The notes: generated by a model from the letters alone, not told the origin. Shown: positions 8,662-17,543, numbered from the stretch's first letter. The stretch is DNA of 64,000 nt from Nocardia sp. SYP-A9097 (GCF_009649815.1 NZ_WJIC01000001.1:682001-746000), one strand, 5' to 3'. Made by a program: numbers and translations.

Positions 8662-9447
8662 TCAGGGGTGGTCGCCTGTCTTCGGAGCATTGAGGTGGCG
8701 GTACAGCGTGGCGCGGGAAATCCCCAGCTCGGCGGCGATCTCATTGATACTGCGGCCGTCCGAATCGCGCAGGCGGCGTGCGGATTCCATCAACTCGGCC
8801 GTTACTGTGGCCGGTCGTCCACGAGAGACGCGGCGGGCCGGGGTGGTGCTGCCCGCGCTGTCCGCTGTCGAATTACGCTGGGGCCGAGGGAATTCCAGGC
8901 AGTGCGGCGGCCGGGGCGAATCCAGCAGCCGCTGCGCTCCCTCGATGATCGCGGCGCGCAACTCCGTAACCGGTTGATCGGCAAACACGACCACTGGATC
9001 GCTCAGTGCCGCATAGATTTGCGCGGCGCGCACTCGGTCGGCGAGGCCGGGTTCGGGTCCGGCGAGTAACTGCTGGGCCGACAGGGCGATATCGCGCAGG
9101 CGGGCGAAGGTCGCCGGGTTCGCCGACAGTGCCTGGTCCTGCATATGCATGCGCAGTAATTGCCGGTGGGTCAGCCAGATATCGATCAGGCTTTCGACCA
9201 CGGCCCAGCGCGCGGAATCCGGATCCTCGATCTCACGCACGGTGGCGAGTGCGGCTTCGGTCTCGACGAGCAGCGGCTCCACCAGGGCGGCGACGATATC
9301 GCTCTTGTTCGAGAAGTGGTAGAGCACAGCGGTTTTGGTGAGACCTACCTGTTCGGCGATCTCCCGCACCGAGACGGCGTAGTACCCGCGGTCGGCGAAA
9401 AGCTCCAGCGCGGTGCGCAGGATGCGGGTCCGCGAGTCATCGGTCAT
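8662..9447 (-). CDS. TetR family regulator with an extra C-terminal Hin-type HTH
   Basis: A 261-residue repressor. The TetR DNA-binding domain occupies residues 6-52 (ILRTALELFADRGYYAVSVREIAEQVGLTKTAVLYHF), followed by an all-helical ligand domain. After that, an RGRP AT-hook-like segment leads into a second helix-turn-helix at about 210-254 (SINEIAAELGISRATLYRHL) like that of resolvases/invertases. Most TetR proteins stop near residue 200, so this form is unusual. ATG 9447 is preferred to an upstream in-frame start at 9507 because the latter would place the operator inside the coding region. It diverges from the FAD monooxygenase, which it probably represses. Confidence 0.85.
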   Translation of the reverse strand: MTDDSRTRILRTALELFADRGYYAVSVREIAEQVGLTKTAVLYHFSNKSDIVAALVEPLLVETEAALATVREIEDPDSARWAVVESLIDIWLTHRQLLRMHMQDQALSANPATFARLRDIALSAQQLLAGPEPGLADRVRAAQIYAALSDPVVVFADQPVTELRAAIIEGAQRLLDSPRPPHCLEFPRPQRNSTADSAGSTTPARRVSRGRPATVTAELMESARRLRDSDGRSINEIAAELGISRATLYRHLNAPKTGDHP

Positions 9448-9468
9448 GTCTCGAATTCTAGCCATTGA

Positions 9469-9515
9469 CTGACCGATGGTCAGGAGCCTACCCTGGCTAC
9501 TGACCATCGGTCAGT
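9469..9515. promoter_or_regulatory. twin TetR operators
   Basis: Two palindromes of one consensus lie between the divergent genes: CTGACC-GAT-GGTCAG at 9469-9483 and ACTGACC-ATC-GGTCAGT at 9499-9515. Their centres are 31 bases apart, about three helical turns, which would place two dimers on the same face. They sit 21 bases from the TetR start and 25 bases before the monooxygenase start, so they would control both promoters. Confidence 0.8.
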
Positions 9516-9540
9516 ATTTCTGAGACTTGGGGAAGAGATC

Positions 9541-10752
9541 ATGCGGAACGAACGGATTCTGATTTCAGGTGCGGGCATTGCCGGGCAGGTCCTGGCGTAT
9601 TGGCTTGCGCGGCATGGGTTCCGGCCCACCGTGGTCGAGCGGGCGGCCGAATTACGCACCGGCGGACAGGGAGTCGATATTCGTGACCAGGCCATCGGCG
9701 TGGCCGAGCGAATGGGCATCATGCCGCGGGTACGCGAGCACGCGGCCGATGTAACCGGTATGCGATTCGTGGACCGGGATGGTCGCACCATCACGCGGAT
9801 CGATACCGACGCGATCAAGGAGAAGCAGGTCAGCGCCGAGGTGGAGATCATGCGCGGGGATCTCGTCCATATTCTGCGCGATGCCGTGCCCGCCGAGGTC
9901 GAGTGCATCTTCGGTGACTCCATCCAGACCCTCGCCCAGGCCGCCGACGGGGTGGATGTCACCTTCGAGCATGCTCCGGCGCGCCGGTTCGACCTGGTCA
10001 TCGGCGCGGAGGGGCTGCACTCGGCGGTGCGCCGCCTGGCCTTCGGCCCGGAGGAGTGGTTCGTACGCCATATGGATCACTACTTCGCCTTCGGCAATGC
10101 CGATGCGGCGCTCGGACCCGACCGCTCGATGACGGTCTTCAATACGCCGGGCAGGCTGGCCGGGTTGTATCGCTCCGGTACCTCACCGCAGGCCAAGGCG
10201 TACTTCATGTTTCGCAGCGATCGGCTCGACTGGGATCATCGTGATCCGGACGCCGCCCGGCGCATGTTGGCCACCGCCTTCGGTCGTGAATCCGATTGGC
10301 ACGTACCGGAATTGCTCGCCGGCGCACTCGCGGACCCGGACCTGTACTTCGACGCTCTCGGCCAGGTCCGAATGGACTCTTGGTCGACCGGCCGGATCGC
10401 CCTGGTCGGCGATGCCGCCTACTGCGCGTCACCGGTGTCGGGGGCCGGGGCGGAGCTGTCGCTGACGGGCGCGTACCGGCTCGCGGGCGAGCTGGCGATG
10501 GCCGGGGGTGACCATGAAACAGCGTTCCGCCGCTACCAGACCGGACACCGGGAACTGGTCGACCGCAAACAGCAGATCGGCCCGAACCTACGCCTGATGG
10601 TGCCGAAGTCGCGGCTGGGCATGGTCGTGCGCAATACGATCACCCGTCTGCCGCTACTCGAGTCCCTGGCCGGAATGGAGCGCATCATGGCACCCGCCCC
10701 GACCCCGCCGCTCCCGGACTACGAAAACGTGTCCCCTGCCCGTCACGAGTGA
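9541..10752 (+). CDS. FAD-dependent monooxygenase, aromatic hydroxylase/TetX-like
   Basis: A 403-residue flavoprotein monooxygenase of the PHBH fold. It has the FAD-binding GxGxxG motif at the N-terminus (ISGAGIAGQVLAYWLARHG), a conserved Arg-Gly-Asp-Leu (IMRGDLVHIL) in the middle, the DG-type segment VIGAEGLHSAVRR, and the second FAD motif GRIALVGDAAYCASPVSGAGAE. Relatives hydroxylate phenolic metabolites or inactivate antibiotics such as tetracyclines and rifamycins; the substrate here cannot be read from sequence. It has a good Shine-Dalgarno (GGGGAAGAG). The divergent TetR gene and twin operators suggest induction by a small molecule. Confidence 0.87.
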   Translation: MRNERILISGAGIAGQVLAYWLARHGFRPTVVERAAELRTGGQGVDIRDQAIGVAERMGIMPRVREHAADVTGMRFVDRDGRTITRIDTDAIKEKQVSAEVEIMRGDLVHILRDAVPAEVECIFGDSIQTLAQAADGVDVTFEHAPARRFDLVIGAEGLHSAVRRLAFGPEEWFVRHMDHYFAFGNADAALGPDRSMTVFNTPGRLAGLYRSGTSPQAKAYFMFRSDRLDWDHRDPDAARRMLATAFGRESDWHVPELLAGALADPDLYFDALGQVRMDSWSTGRIALVGDAAYCASPVSGAGAELSLTGAYRLAGELAMAGGDHETAFRRYQTGHRELVDRKQQIGPNLRLMVPKSRLGMVVRNTITRLPLLESLAGMERIMAPAPTPPLPDYENVSPARHE

Positions 10753-10883
10753 GGTTCGGACACACGGCCTTCGGCCCGGCTGTGAGCGGCGCGGGCAACG
10801 CGACCCGGCTCGCGGAGCTCTGCCGCGTCGAGCACATACGGCGCATCGGCCCAGTGCGGGCGTCACCCTACTACACCGAAACG

Positions 10884-10916
10884 GGGCTGCCCCGCGATCC
10901 AATCGCGGGGCAGCCC
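10884..10916. terminator. bidirectional intrinsic terminator
   Basis: A perfect 15-bp stem (GGGCTGCCCCGCGAT and its complement) with a CCA loop, followed on the plus strand by TTCGTTTTT. It separates the monooxygenase from the convergent effector-binding gene at 10939 and would stop transcripts from both sides. Confidence 0.88.
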
Positions 10917-10938
10917 TTCGTTTTTCCCTCGGTGCGAG

Positions 10939-11364
10939 TCAGTCGAGCGAGACGTAGACCTCGACGGAGGTCGGGCCGGTGTAGCGCTCGATCTCGGCGG
11001 TGTGGGATCGGGTGATGGTTCCGGCGTTTTCGGCCTTGGCGACCTTGGCCCAGGCGGTGCGGAGCAGGTCGTAGGGCTTGTCGGAGACCACGAATTTGGC
11101 GTAGCGACCGGTGGGGATGCGGGTGACCACATCGCCGGTGTCGAGTTGGCCGAGGTCGGGGAGTTCATAGCCGAGAACGGCTACGGCGTGGTCGTTCTGG
11201 CCGATGTAGGCGGCGACGCGTTCGACCTTCTTCTCGCGGGCGAGATAGCGGTCCCAGGTGAAATTGACCAGGTCGAGGTCGCGTGCGGTGACCTCGCGCC
11301 CCGCCAGCGGGATGGTCAGCCCGCCGACGAGGAACGCATCGAGAGTGATGATTTCGAAATCCAC
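10939..11364 (-). CDS. GyrI-like / AraC-type effector-binding domain protein (copy 2)
   Basis: A 141-residue protein made only of the small-molecule binding fold found at the C-terminus of BmrR/Rob-type regulators, with no DNA-binding domain. Recognisable parts are AVLGYELPDLGQLDTGDVVTRIP, then GRYAKFVV, and the ending AEIERYTGPTSVEVYVSL, where the conserved acidic residue of the pocket lies. It starts with GTG 11364 (VDFEIITLDA), 5 bases after the upstream paralogue. Stand-alone members bind or sequester hydrophobic drugs, or hydrolyse some ligands. The ligand is unknown. Confidence 0.72.
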   Translation of the reverse strand: MDFEIITLDAFLVGGLTIPLAGREVTARDLDLVNFTWDRYLAREKKVERVAAYIGQNDHAVAVLGYELPDLGQLDTGDVVTRIPTGRYAKFVVSDKPYDLLRTAWAKVAKAENAGTITRSHTAEIERYTGPTSVEVYVSLD

Positions 11365-11369
11365 AGCCC

Positions 11370-11825
11370 CTACCCCTCCGCGCCGGGATACAGCGCGACG
11401 AAAACCTCCACGGTCCGGGAGTCCGGATACCGTTCGAAATCCCCGGTATACGCGCGGTTCAGCGTGCCCGAGGCTTCCAGATCCCACACCGTGCGCCAGA
11501 TGGAGGCGATGGTGTCGCCCAGATTCTCGCCGGTGCGCGTGAACATCGCGAAGGTGCCGGCCGGGATCCTGGCCATGACATCACCGGGCAGCAGATCGTC
11601 CAGGGTTTCGCAGCGGTAGCCGACGATGTGGGTCAGATAGGAGCCGATCTCGGGTGCGTGATCGACATACGCGGTCGCGGGTGGTCCGGGCAGGCTGCGG
11701 GCGAGGTTCTGTTTCCAGGCTTCCTCGACCTTCGCGCGGCGCGGTCCTTCGACCGCGAGTGCCGGGCTGCGTAGCACCGTTCCGGCCACCAGCGTCTCCG
11801 GGCGTTCAACAACATTGAAATCCAC
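11370..11825 (-). CDS. GyrI-like / AraC-type effector-binding domain protein (copy 1)
   Basis: A 151-residue paralogue of the next gene downstream. Both begin with a GTG-encoded VDF (VDFNVVERPETLVAG here) and share the layout GYRCETLDDLLPGDVMARIPAG, FAMFTRTGE, and an ending FERYPDSRTVEVFVALYPG. No DNA-binding domain is present. The 5-base gap to copy 2 indicates one transcript and a local tandem duplication followed by marked divergence. Function is inferred only from the fold: binding of a small cationic or hydrophobic ligand. Confidence 0.7.
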   Translation of the reverse strand: MDFNVVERPETLVAGTVLRSPALAVEGPRRAKVEEAWKQNLARSLPGPPATAYVDHAPEIGSYLTHIVGYRCETLDDLLPGDVMARIPAGTFAMFTRTGENLGDTIASIWRTVWDLEASGTLNRAYTGDFERYPDSRTVEVFVALYPGAEG

Positions 11826-11979
11826 CGGCGTCGCCCCTAAGTCTCGTGCTGTCTCCGACCCCACCCTGCTCCCAACCCGCATCCTGCCACCGACGTCCGG
11901 AGTCGATGGCACCGGTGGCCGTTTCTACAATATCCGCGGCCGGGGGCGGATGGGTTCGGTAGTCGCGATTCATGATCAA

Positions 11980-14172
11980 CTATCCCGGAACCGGGAGGCT
12001 GAGGCCGGGGAAGATCTCCACCTGGCGTGGCGGCGGGGCGGGCGGGACGATGACCGCCGGTGCCTGCGGTGCGCTCGGACCCGGATTGAGTATGTCGTAA
12101 TTACCGGCCCCCGGCTGGGCGGCGGGCAGTTCGCCCGGATTCGGGAACTGCTCCACCGGTGTGCCGTCCAGCGCGCCGTCCATGGTCTGCTTCCAGATAT
12201 CGGACGGCAGCCCGGAACCGTAGATGGCGGCCCCGCGCGCGGTCAGAATCGGTTGCGACTGTTCGGTTCCCACCCACACCGCGGTGCAGAGCGACGGGGT
12301 GAAGCCGACCATCCAGGCATCTTTGTTCTGCCCGGTGTCACCCAGTTGAGTGGTGCCGGTCTTGGCCGCGGAGGGCCGCCCGGCGAGATTGTGATTGTTC
12401 GAGTACCCGGCGATCGGCAGCATGGCCTGCGAAACGGTATCGGCGACGGTGGTTTGGATGCGCTGTTCGCCGCGCTGCGGATCGGCCCCGCGATCCAGCA
12501 GTACCCGGCCGTCGCCGGTCACCACCTTCTGCACGAAATAGGGTGCGCGATACGCCCCCGAGGCCGCGAGTGTCGCGTACGCCGAAGCCATATCGATGGG
12601 CCGCACCGAATACGTGCCGAGCACGATGGACGGCAGCGGCGGCCCGTTCTCCTCGGTCAGTGTCTTGCCCGCGACGCCCGGGATCTGCTCGGGGATACCG
12701 GCCTGATGTGCCGCGTTCGCAATGGCTTTCGGGCCTTCGAACAGAGCCTGGGTGAGCCGGTAGAAGCTGGTGTTGAGTGAGCGTTTGAAGGCTTCGCTCA
12801 GCGAGCAGGTGCCGCAGGACTCACCGCCGACATTCTGGATCTTCTCGCCGTTCACGGTCAGCGGCTGGCTCTCCAGCTTGTAGGACAGCGGAATTCCCTG
12901 TTGCAGCGCGGCCAGCACCGCGAAGGTCTTGAACGCGGAGCCGGTTTGCAGTGGGGCCTGGGCGAAGTCGAAGCCGATACCGTCGGGTCCGCCGTAGTAG
13001 GCGCGCACCGCACCGGTGCGTGGATCGATGGAGACGACCGCGGTGCGCAGTTCGCCTGGTTGCCCGCCCATCGCATTGCCGACCGCGCCGAGCGCGGCCT
13101 GCTGGGCGCGCGCGTCGATGGTCGTGAAGATTTGCAGCGCACCGGTATTCAGCTCCTGCTCGCTGATGCCGGAGGCGCGCAGTTCGCGCAGTACCTGGGC
13201 GCGGATCAGTCCCTCGGGGCCGCGCGGAATGCTGTCGCCCACCTCGGTGGCGGGGACGATATCGGGAAATTGGATGGCGGCGCGGTCATTTCGGTTCAGC
13301 GCGCCCATCTCCACCATGCCGTCCAGTACATACGCCCAGCGGGCGCGCAGCTGCGGCAGATGGGTCTCCGGATCGAGGATGGACGGGGTGCGGATGACCG
13401 CGGCCAGTACCGCGCCCTCGGCAGGGGTCAGTTCCGGTGCCGGTTTGGCGAAATAGGCTTTGGCGGCGGCGGAGATGCCGTACGCGCCGCGGCCGTAATA
13501 GATGGTGTTCAGGTATGCCTCGAGAATGTCGTCCTTACTCCATTCCCGGGACATCTTGGCGGCGATGATGAGTTCGCGCATTTTGCGGCTCAGGGTGCGC
13601 TCGGAGCTCAGGAAGGCGTTCTTCACATACTGCTGGGTAATGGTGGAGCCGCCGCCCGCATCCTCTCTGCCGAGGAAATTGTCGCGGGCGGCGCGGATGA
13701 ACGCCGTGGTCGAGTAGCCGGGATTGGTGTAGAAATTGCGGTCCTCGGCAGAGAGCACCGCCTGGCGCACCGGTTCGGGAACATCGCCGATGGGCACCGG
13801 AATTCGATTGCCCTTCGGCGGAACGACCTTCGCGATCACCGTATTGCCGTCCGAGGTGAGGATGGTGGCGATCTGATCGGCCTGTACCGCGGACGGAGCG
13901 GGAATCTCCGCGCTCCAGTAGGCGAGTCCGAGCAGCATGGCCGGAAACACCAGGAGGATGACGAAGAGCGCGCCGACCACTCGCAGGACGCGCTGCCTGC
14001 GCGAGCGCGGCGGGCGGGTCGCGGCGTCCGGCGGCGGTGCCGGTTTCGCGCGCCGGCGCGGTTTGCCGGGTGCGGGTTGCTTGCGCTGTGGAGTCGCCGC
14101 GAGCTCGTTCCACCCCGCCATGGTGGCGTACGGCGCCGGTTGGCTGCGGCGCCGTTTACGGGACGAGCTCAC
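11980..14172 (-). CDS. second bifunctional class A penicillin-binding protein
   Basis: A 730-residue class A PBP closely related to PonA1 at 3448. A basic N-terminal tail (RKRRRS and RRRAKPAPPP) is followed by one transmembrane segment (about 63-85), GT51 with EDRNFYTNPG, GGGSTITQQYVKN and YLNTIYYGRGAYG, and a transpeptidase with SAFK, SLN and KTGT, so both activities look intact. It lacks the long Pro-rich N-terminus and the Gly-Asn tail of PonA1 and ends shortly after a shared QVEI-PGLSLPVPG-type motif. GTG 14172 is chosen because AAGGAG lies 6 bases before it; an ATG at 14178 directly abuts that site. Confidence 0.9.
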   Translation of the reverse strand: MSSSRKRRRSQPAPYATMAGWNELAATPQRKQPAPGKPRRRAKPAPPPDAATRPPRSRRQRVLRVVGALFVILLVFPAMLLGLAYWSAEIPAPSAVQADQIATILTSDGNTVIAKVVPPKGNRIPVPIGDVPEPVRQAVLSAEDRNFYTNPGYSTTAFIRAARDNFLGREDAGGGSTITQQYVKNAFLSSERTLSRKMRELIIAAKMSREWSKDDILEAYLNTIYYGRGAYGISAAAKAYFAKPAPELTPAEGAVLAAVIRTPSILDPETHLPQLRARWAYVLDGMVEMGALNRNDRAAIQFPDIVPATEVGDSIPRGPEGLIRAQVLRELRASGISEQELNTGALQIFTTIDARAQQAALGAVGNAMGGQPGELRTAVVSIDPRTGAVRAYYGGPDGIGFDFAQAPLQTGSAFKTFAVLAALQQGIPLSYKLESQPLTVNGEKIQNVGGESCGTCSLSEAFKRSLNTSFYRLTQALFEGPKAIANAAHQAGIPEQIPGVAGKTLTEENGPPLPSIVLGTYSVRPIDMASAYATLAASGAYRAPYFVQKVVTGDGRVLLDRGADPQRGEQRIQTTVADTVSQAMLPIAGYSNNHNLAGRPSAAKTGTTQLGDTGQNKDAWMVGFTPSLCTAVWVGTEQSQPILTARGAAIYGSGLPSDIWKQTMDGALDGTPVEQFPNPGELPAAQPGAGNYDILNPGPSAPQAPAVIVPPAPPPRQVEIFPGLSLPVPG

Positions 14173-14264
14173 GATCATCTCCTTCCGGAGCGTCGAAAAA
14201 GCTTGTGTACGTCAGAGCGCCGCAGGAGCGGCGCGACCCATGCTAATCGACCCGACCGTCAGGA

Positions 14265-15164
14265 TCAGGACTTCACGCCGCCCGCCGTCAGACCGGAAAT
14301 GATGCGGCGCTGGAACAACAGCACCATGATCACCAGCGGAATCGTGACAATGGTGCCCGCCGCCATAATGGCGGCATAGGGCTGTACGAGCGGATTGTTT
14401 CCGGAGAAACGCGCCACCGCGACGGTGACCGGTTCGGTCTTGTCGCTCGAAAGCAGTCGCGCCAGCAGGTATTCGTTCACCGCGGCGATGAAAGCCAGGA
14501 TGGCCGTGGTGAATACGGCGGGCGCGGCCAGCGGCAGCATGATCAACCGGAAGGCCTGGAATCGCGACGCACCGTCGATACGCGCGGCTTCTTCGAGCTC
14601 CCACGGCAATTCGGTGAAGAACGATGCCAGGATGTACACGGTCATGGGCAGCACGAACGAGATGTTCGGAATGATCATGGCCTGGTAGTGCCCGATCCAG
14701 CCCAGGTCGGTGAAGAGCTGGAACAGCGGGGTCACCAGCACTACGACCGGGAACATGGACGCGCTCAGAATGAGTCCGGAGACCACGTACTTGCCGCGGA
14801 AGGTCAAGCGCGCCAGGGCATACGCGGCCAGTACGCCGAGCACGAGTGCGACCACGGTGGTGGCCGCGCCGATGACGACGCTGTTCAGCAGCGCCCGTCC
14901 GAAGTCGTTACCGCGGCTGGTGTCGAAGGCGTCGCGGAAGTTGTCGAGGGTGACGTGTGTCGGCCACGGCGTGTTGTCGAAGGTGTAGGCCGGATCGCGC
15001 AGCGCGGTGACGACCATCCAGTAGAACGGGCCCAGGCCCCACACCAGCACGATCAGCGCGCCGAGGTAGACGCGGCCGGATGCCAGCCGCTTGGTCCACG
15101 GAACCGCTTGCGGCGCGCGCTCTTTCGCGGCGGCGACGGGTGTCTTGCTCGTATCGATGCTCAT
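14265..15164 (-). CDS. sugar ABC transporter permease, SugB/MalG type
   Basis: A 299-residue inner-membrane permease with six predicted transmembrane segments. The EAA loop that docks on the ATPase is clear: EEAARIDGASRFQAFRLIMLPL at about 195-216. It overlaps the upstream permease by one base (TGATG), so the two are coupled. With the lipoprotein at 16242 and the permease at 15164 it forms a carbohydrate importer of the LpqY-SugABC (trehalose) type. The operon has no ATPase gene; the SugC-like ATPase at 25051 is a candidate partner. Confidence 0.87.
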   Translation of the reverse strand: MSIDTSKTPVAAAKERAPQAVPWTKRLASGRVYLGALIVLVWGLGPFYWMVVTALRDPAYTFDNTPWPTHVTLDNFRDAFDTSRGNDFGRALLNSVVIGAATTVVALVLGVLAAYALARLTFRGKYVVSGLILSASMFPVVVLVTPLFQLFTDLGWIGHYQAMIIPNISFVLPMTVYILASFFTELPWELEEAARIDGASRFQAFRLIMLPLAAPAVFTTAILAFIAAVNEYLLARLLSSDKTEPVTVAVARFSGNNPLVQPYAAIMAAGTIVTIPLVIMVLLFQRRIISGLTAGGVKS

Positions 15165-16207
15165 CAGTGCGCCTCCCGCTGCTCTTCCTGGGTGCGAACG
15201 GCGTTGGCCCCCAAGACCTTCACCAGCAGGAACGCCACCGTGAAGATGAGGAAGAAGGTGATCACCGACAGTGCCGACGCGCTGTTCGCGCCCTGCCGTA
15301 CCTGATCGACCACCAGCATGGAGATGGTGCGGGTGTTCGGATTGGACTGGGTCAGGATGGCGGGCAGGTCGTACATACGCAACGCGTCCATGGTCCGGAA
15401 CAGCACCGCCACCAGCAGTGCGGGTTTCAGTAGCGGCAGGGTGATCTGGGTGAATCGCTGCCACGCGGACGCGCCGTCGACCCGGGCCGCCTCGTACACG
15501 TCCTCCGGAATGACCTGCAGGCCGGCGAGAATCAGCAGCGCCATGAACGGAGTGGTCTTCCACACATCGGCGATGATGACCGCGAAGCGGGCGGGCCAGG
15601 CGTCCGCGGTCCACAGAATGTGGGTGCCGAAGACCCGGTTCACCACGCCGTCGTACTGGAACATGAACTCCCACAGGCGTGCGGTGACGGCGGTGGGGAT
15701 GGCCCACGGGATGAGCACGGCGGCGCGCAGCAGGGCGCGGCCCTTGAACGTCTTGCCCATGATGACGGCCATGCCCAGGCCGATGGTGGCCTCCAGGGTC
15801 ACGGTCACCACCGTGAACAGCAGGGTGACGCCGATGGCCATCCAGAACTGGGAACCGAGATTGCCGGTGGGGCAGTCGACGGTCGCGCCCAGTGAATCGG
15901 TGCACTGCTGCAGCAGCCAGTGCTTGTAATTGTCGATGCCGGCGCCGCCGCCCTCGACGAACATGCCGGTGGCCTTGTCGATTCCGGCGTCCTTCTGGAA
16001 GGACATCCACACCGCGCGGACCACCGGATAACCGACCACCACGGCCAGTGCGAGCAGCACCGGCGTGACGAACAACCAGGCACGCCTGGATTCGGCGAAC
16101 CCCGCGCGCAACCGGCCCATACGGGAGACCGGTTGCGGCTGATCGGAATTGGGCGACTTGGTCAGGTCGGGCGTCGCGACATCGGTCGCTCCCGAAGGAC
16201 GTGACAC
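15164..16207 (-). CDS. sugar ABC transporter permease, SugA/MalF type
   Basis: A 347-residue MalF/SugA-type permease with about six membrane segments and the EAA loop YEAARVDGASAWQRFTQITLPL. A periplasmic loop of about 60 residues after the first membrane segment contains CTDSLGATVDCPTG with two cysteines that could form a disulfide. GTG 16207 is chosen over longer frames because AGGAGAAGAG lies just upstream. It sits 34 bases after the substrate-binding lipoprotein and partners SugB-like 14265 in the membrane channel. Confidence 0.86.
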   Translation of the reverse strand: MSRPSGATDVATPDLTKSPNSDQPQPVSRMGRLRAGFAESRRAWLFVTPVLLALAVVVGYPVVRAVWMSFQKDAGIDKATGMFVEGGGAGIDNYKHWLLQQCTDSLGATVDCPTGNLGSQFWMAIGVTLLFTVVTVTLEATIGLGMAVIMGKTFKGRALLRAAVLIPWAIPTAVTARLWEFMFQYDGVVNRVFGTHILWTADAWPARFAVIIADVWKTTPFMALLILAGLQVIPEDVYEAARVDGASAWQRFTQITLPLLKPALLVAVLFRTMDALRMYDLPAILTQSNPNTRTISMLVVDQVRQGANSASALSVITFFLIFTVAFLLVKVLGANAVRTQEEQREAH

Positions 16208-16241
16208 CGTTTCTCTTCTCCTACGGGACGGACTCGTCGGA

Positions 16242-17543
16242 CTACGAACCGGCGGTCTCGATGCCCTTCTGCATTCCGACAATGGCGTCGTCGACGGACT
16301 TCGTACCGGTCAGCGCAGCATATGCGTTGTCCTGGATGGCCTTCGACACCGCCGGGTAGAACGGGGTGACCGGACGCGGCACGGCGGAGGCGATGGACTC
16401 CTTCAGCGCGGGCAGGTACGGCATCTTGGCGATCAGAGCCGGATCGTCGTAGACCGAGGCGCGCACCGACGGCAGCGCGCCCTGGGCGACGATGTGCTGG
16501 GCGTCCTCGCTGATCAGGAAGCGAAGGAAGTCCAGTGCGGTGGCCTTGTTCTTGGAGTACGAGCTGATGGCCGCGTTGTAACCACCGAGCGTGGAGGCGC
16601 CGACGCCGTCCTTGCCGGGCAGCGGGGCGACACCGAACTTGTCCTTCACCGCGGAGGCGTCCGAGCCCGCGTCGCCGAAGGACGACGGCCAGCCGCGCAT
16701 GAACATGAGCTTGCCGGTGACGAACGCGTTCTGCGACTCCGGCTCCTTGAAGGAGATGGCTTCCTTCGGGATATCGCCGTTCTTGTACGCGTCGACCAGG
16801 GTCTGCAGACCCTGGCGGGCCTGGGCGCTGTTCACGGTGGGGGACTTGCCGTCCGCGCCGACGAAGCTGCCGCCGAAGGCATTGATGACCTCGGCCGCGT
16901 TCACGGTCAGACCCTCGTAGGGTGCGAATTGACCGGCGTAGCAGCCGATTCCGGCTTCCTTGGCCTTCGGGCACTGGGCCAGCAGTTCGGTCCAGGTCTT
17001 GGGCGGCTCGGGCGCGAGGTCCTTGCGGTAGAACAGCAGGCCGCCGTTGGTGTTTCGCGGCACGGCGTACAGGGTGCCGTTGTAGCGGGCCGATTCGACC
17101 GGCGGCGACAGCAGCGTCGCGGTGTCGATGGCGTACGAGTCCTTCAACGGCTGGATCCAGCCCTTGGCGGCGAACTCCGCGGTCCACGGCACATCGAGCG
17201 CGACCACGTCGTAGTCGGTGGACTTGGCCTGCAGATGCTGCTTCAGGTCGTCGTACTGCTGGGAGGCGTCGTTGGACTGCTCCTTGAACGTCACCTTCTC
17301 ATCCGGGTGCGCGGAGTTCCAGCGCTCGACGAGCTGCTTGACCGCACCGGTTTCGGTGGTGTCCTTGCCCTCGACGTAGGTGATCGGCCCACGCCCGGTG
17401 AGGTTCTGCGAGGTGGCGTTGCTCCCCGAATCGCTGGAGCACCCCGCGGCGAATGTCGCGGTCAGCAACGCTGCCGAGGTGACAGCCACCGCGGCCCGCG
17501 GGACGAGCGACGATCGTAGGGACGACACCTTCTTCAAAACCAT
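16242..17543 (-). CDS. LpqY-like sugar-binding lipoprotein
   Basis: A 433-residue extracytoplasmic solute-binding protein. The signal peptide ends in a lipobox (FAAGC), giving a lipid-anchored protein. Stretches shared with mycobacterial LpqY include YDVVALDVPWTAEFAAKGW, NTNGGLLFYRKDL, GLTVNAAEVINAFGG and GALPSVRASVYDDP. LpqY binds trehalose released during mycolate transfer, and this homologue probably has the same or a related disaccharide ligand, but specificity is inferred. It is the first gene of an lpqY-sugA-sugB-type operon. The ATG start is followed by a basic stretch typical of a signal peptide. Confidence 0.85.
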   Translation of the reverse strand: MVLKKVSSLRSSLVPRAAVAVTSAALLTATFAAGCSSDSGSNATSQNLTGRGPITYVEGKDTTETGAVKQLVERWNSAHPDEKVTFKEQSNDASQQYDDLKQHLQAKSTDYDVVALDVPWTAEFAAKGWIQPLKDSYAIDTATLLSPPVESARYNGTLYAVPRNTNGGLLFYRKDLAPEPPKTWTELLAQCPKAKEAGIGCYAGQFAPYEGLTVNAAEVINAFGGSFVGADGKSPTVNSAQARQGLQTLVDAYKNGDIPKEAISFKEPESQNAFVTGKLMFMRGWPSSFGDAGSDASAVKDKFGVAPLPGKDGVGASTLGGYNAAISSYSKNKATALDFLRFLISEDAQHIVAQGALPSVRASVYDDPALIAKMPYLPALKESIASAVPRPVTPFYPAVSKAIQDNAYAALTGTKSVDDAIVGMQKGIETAGS

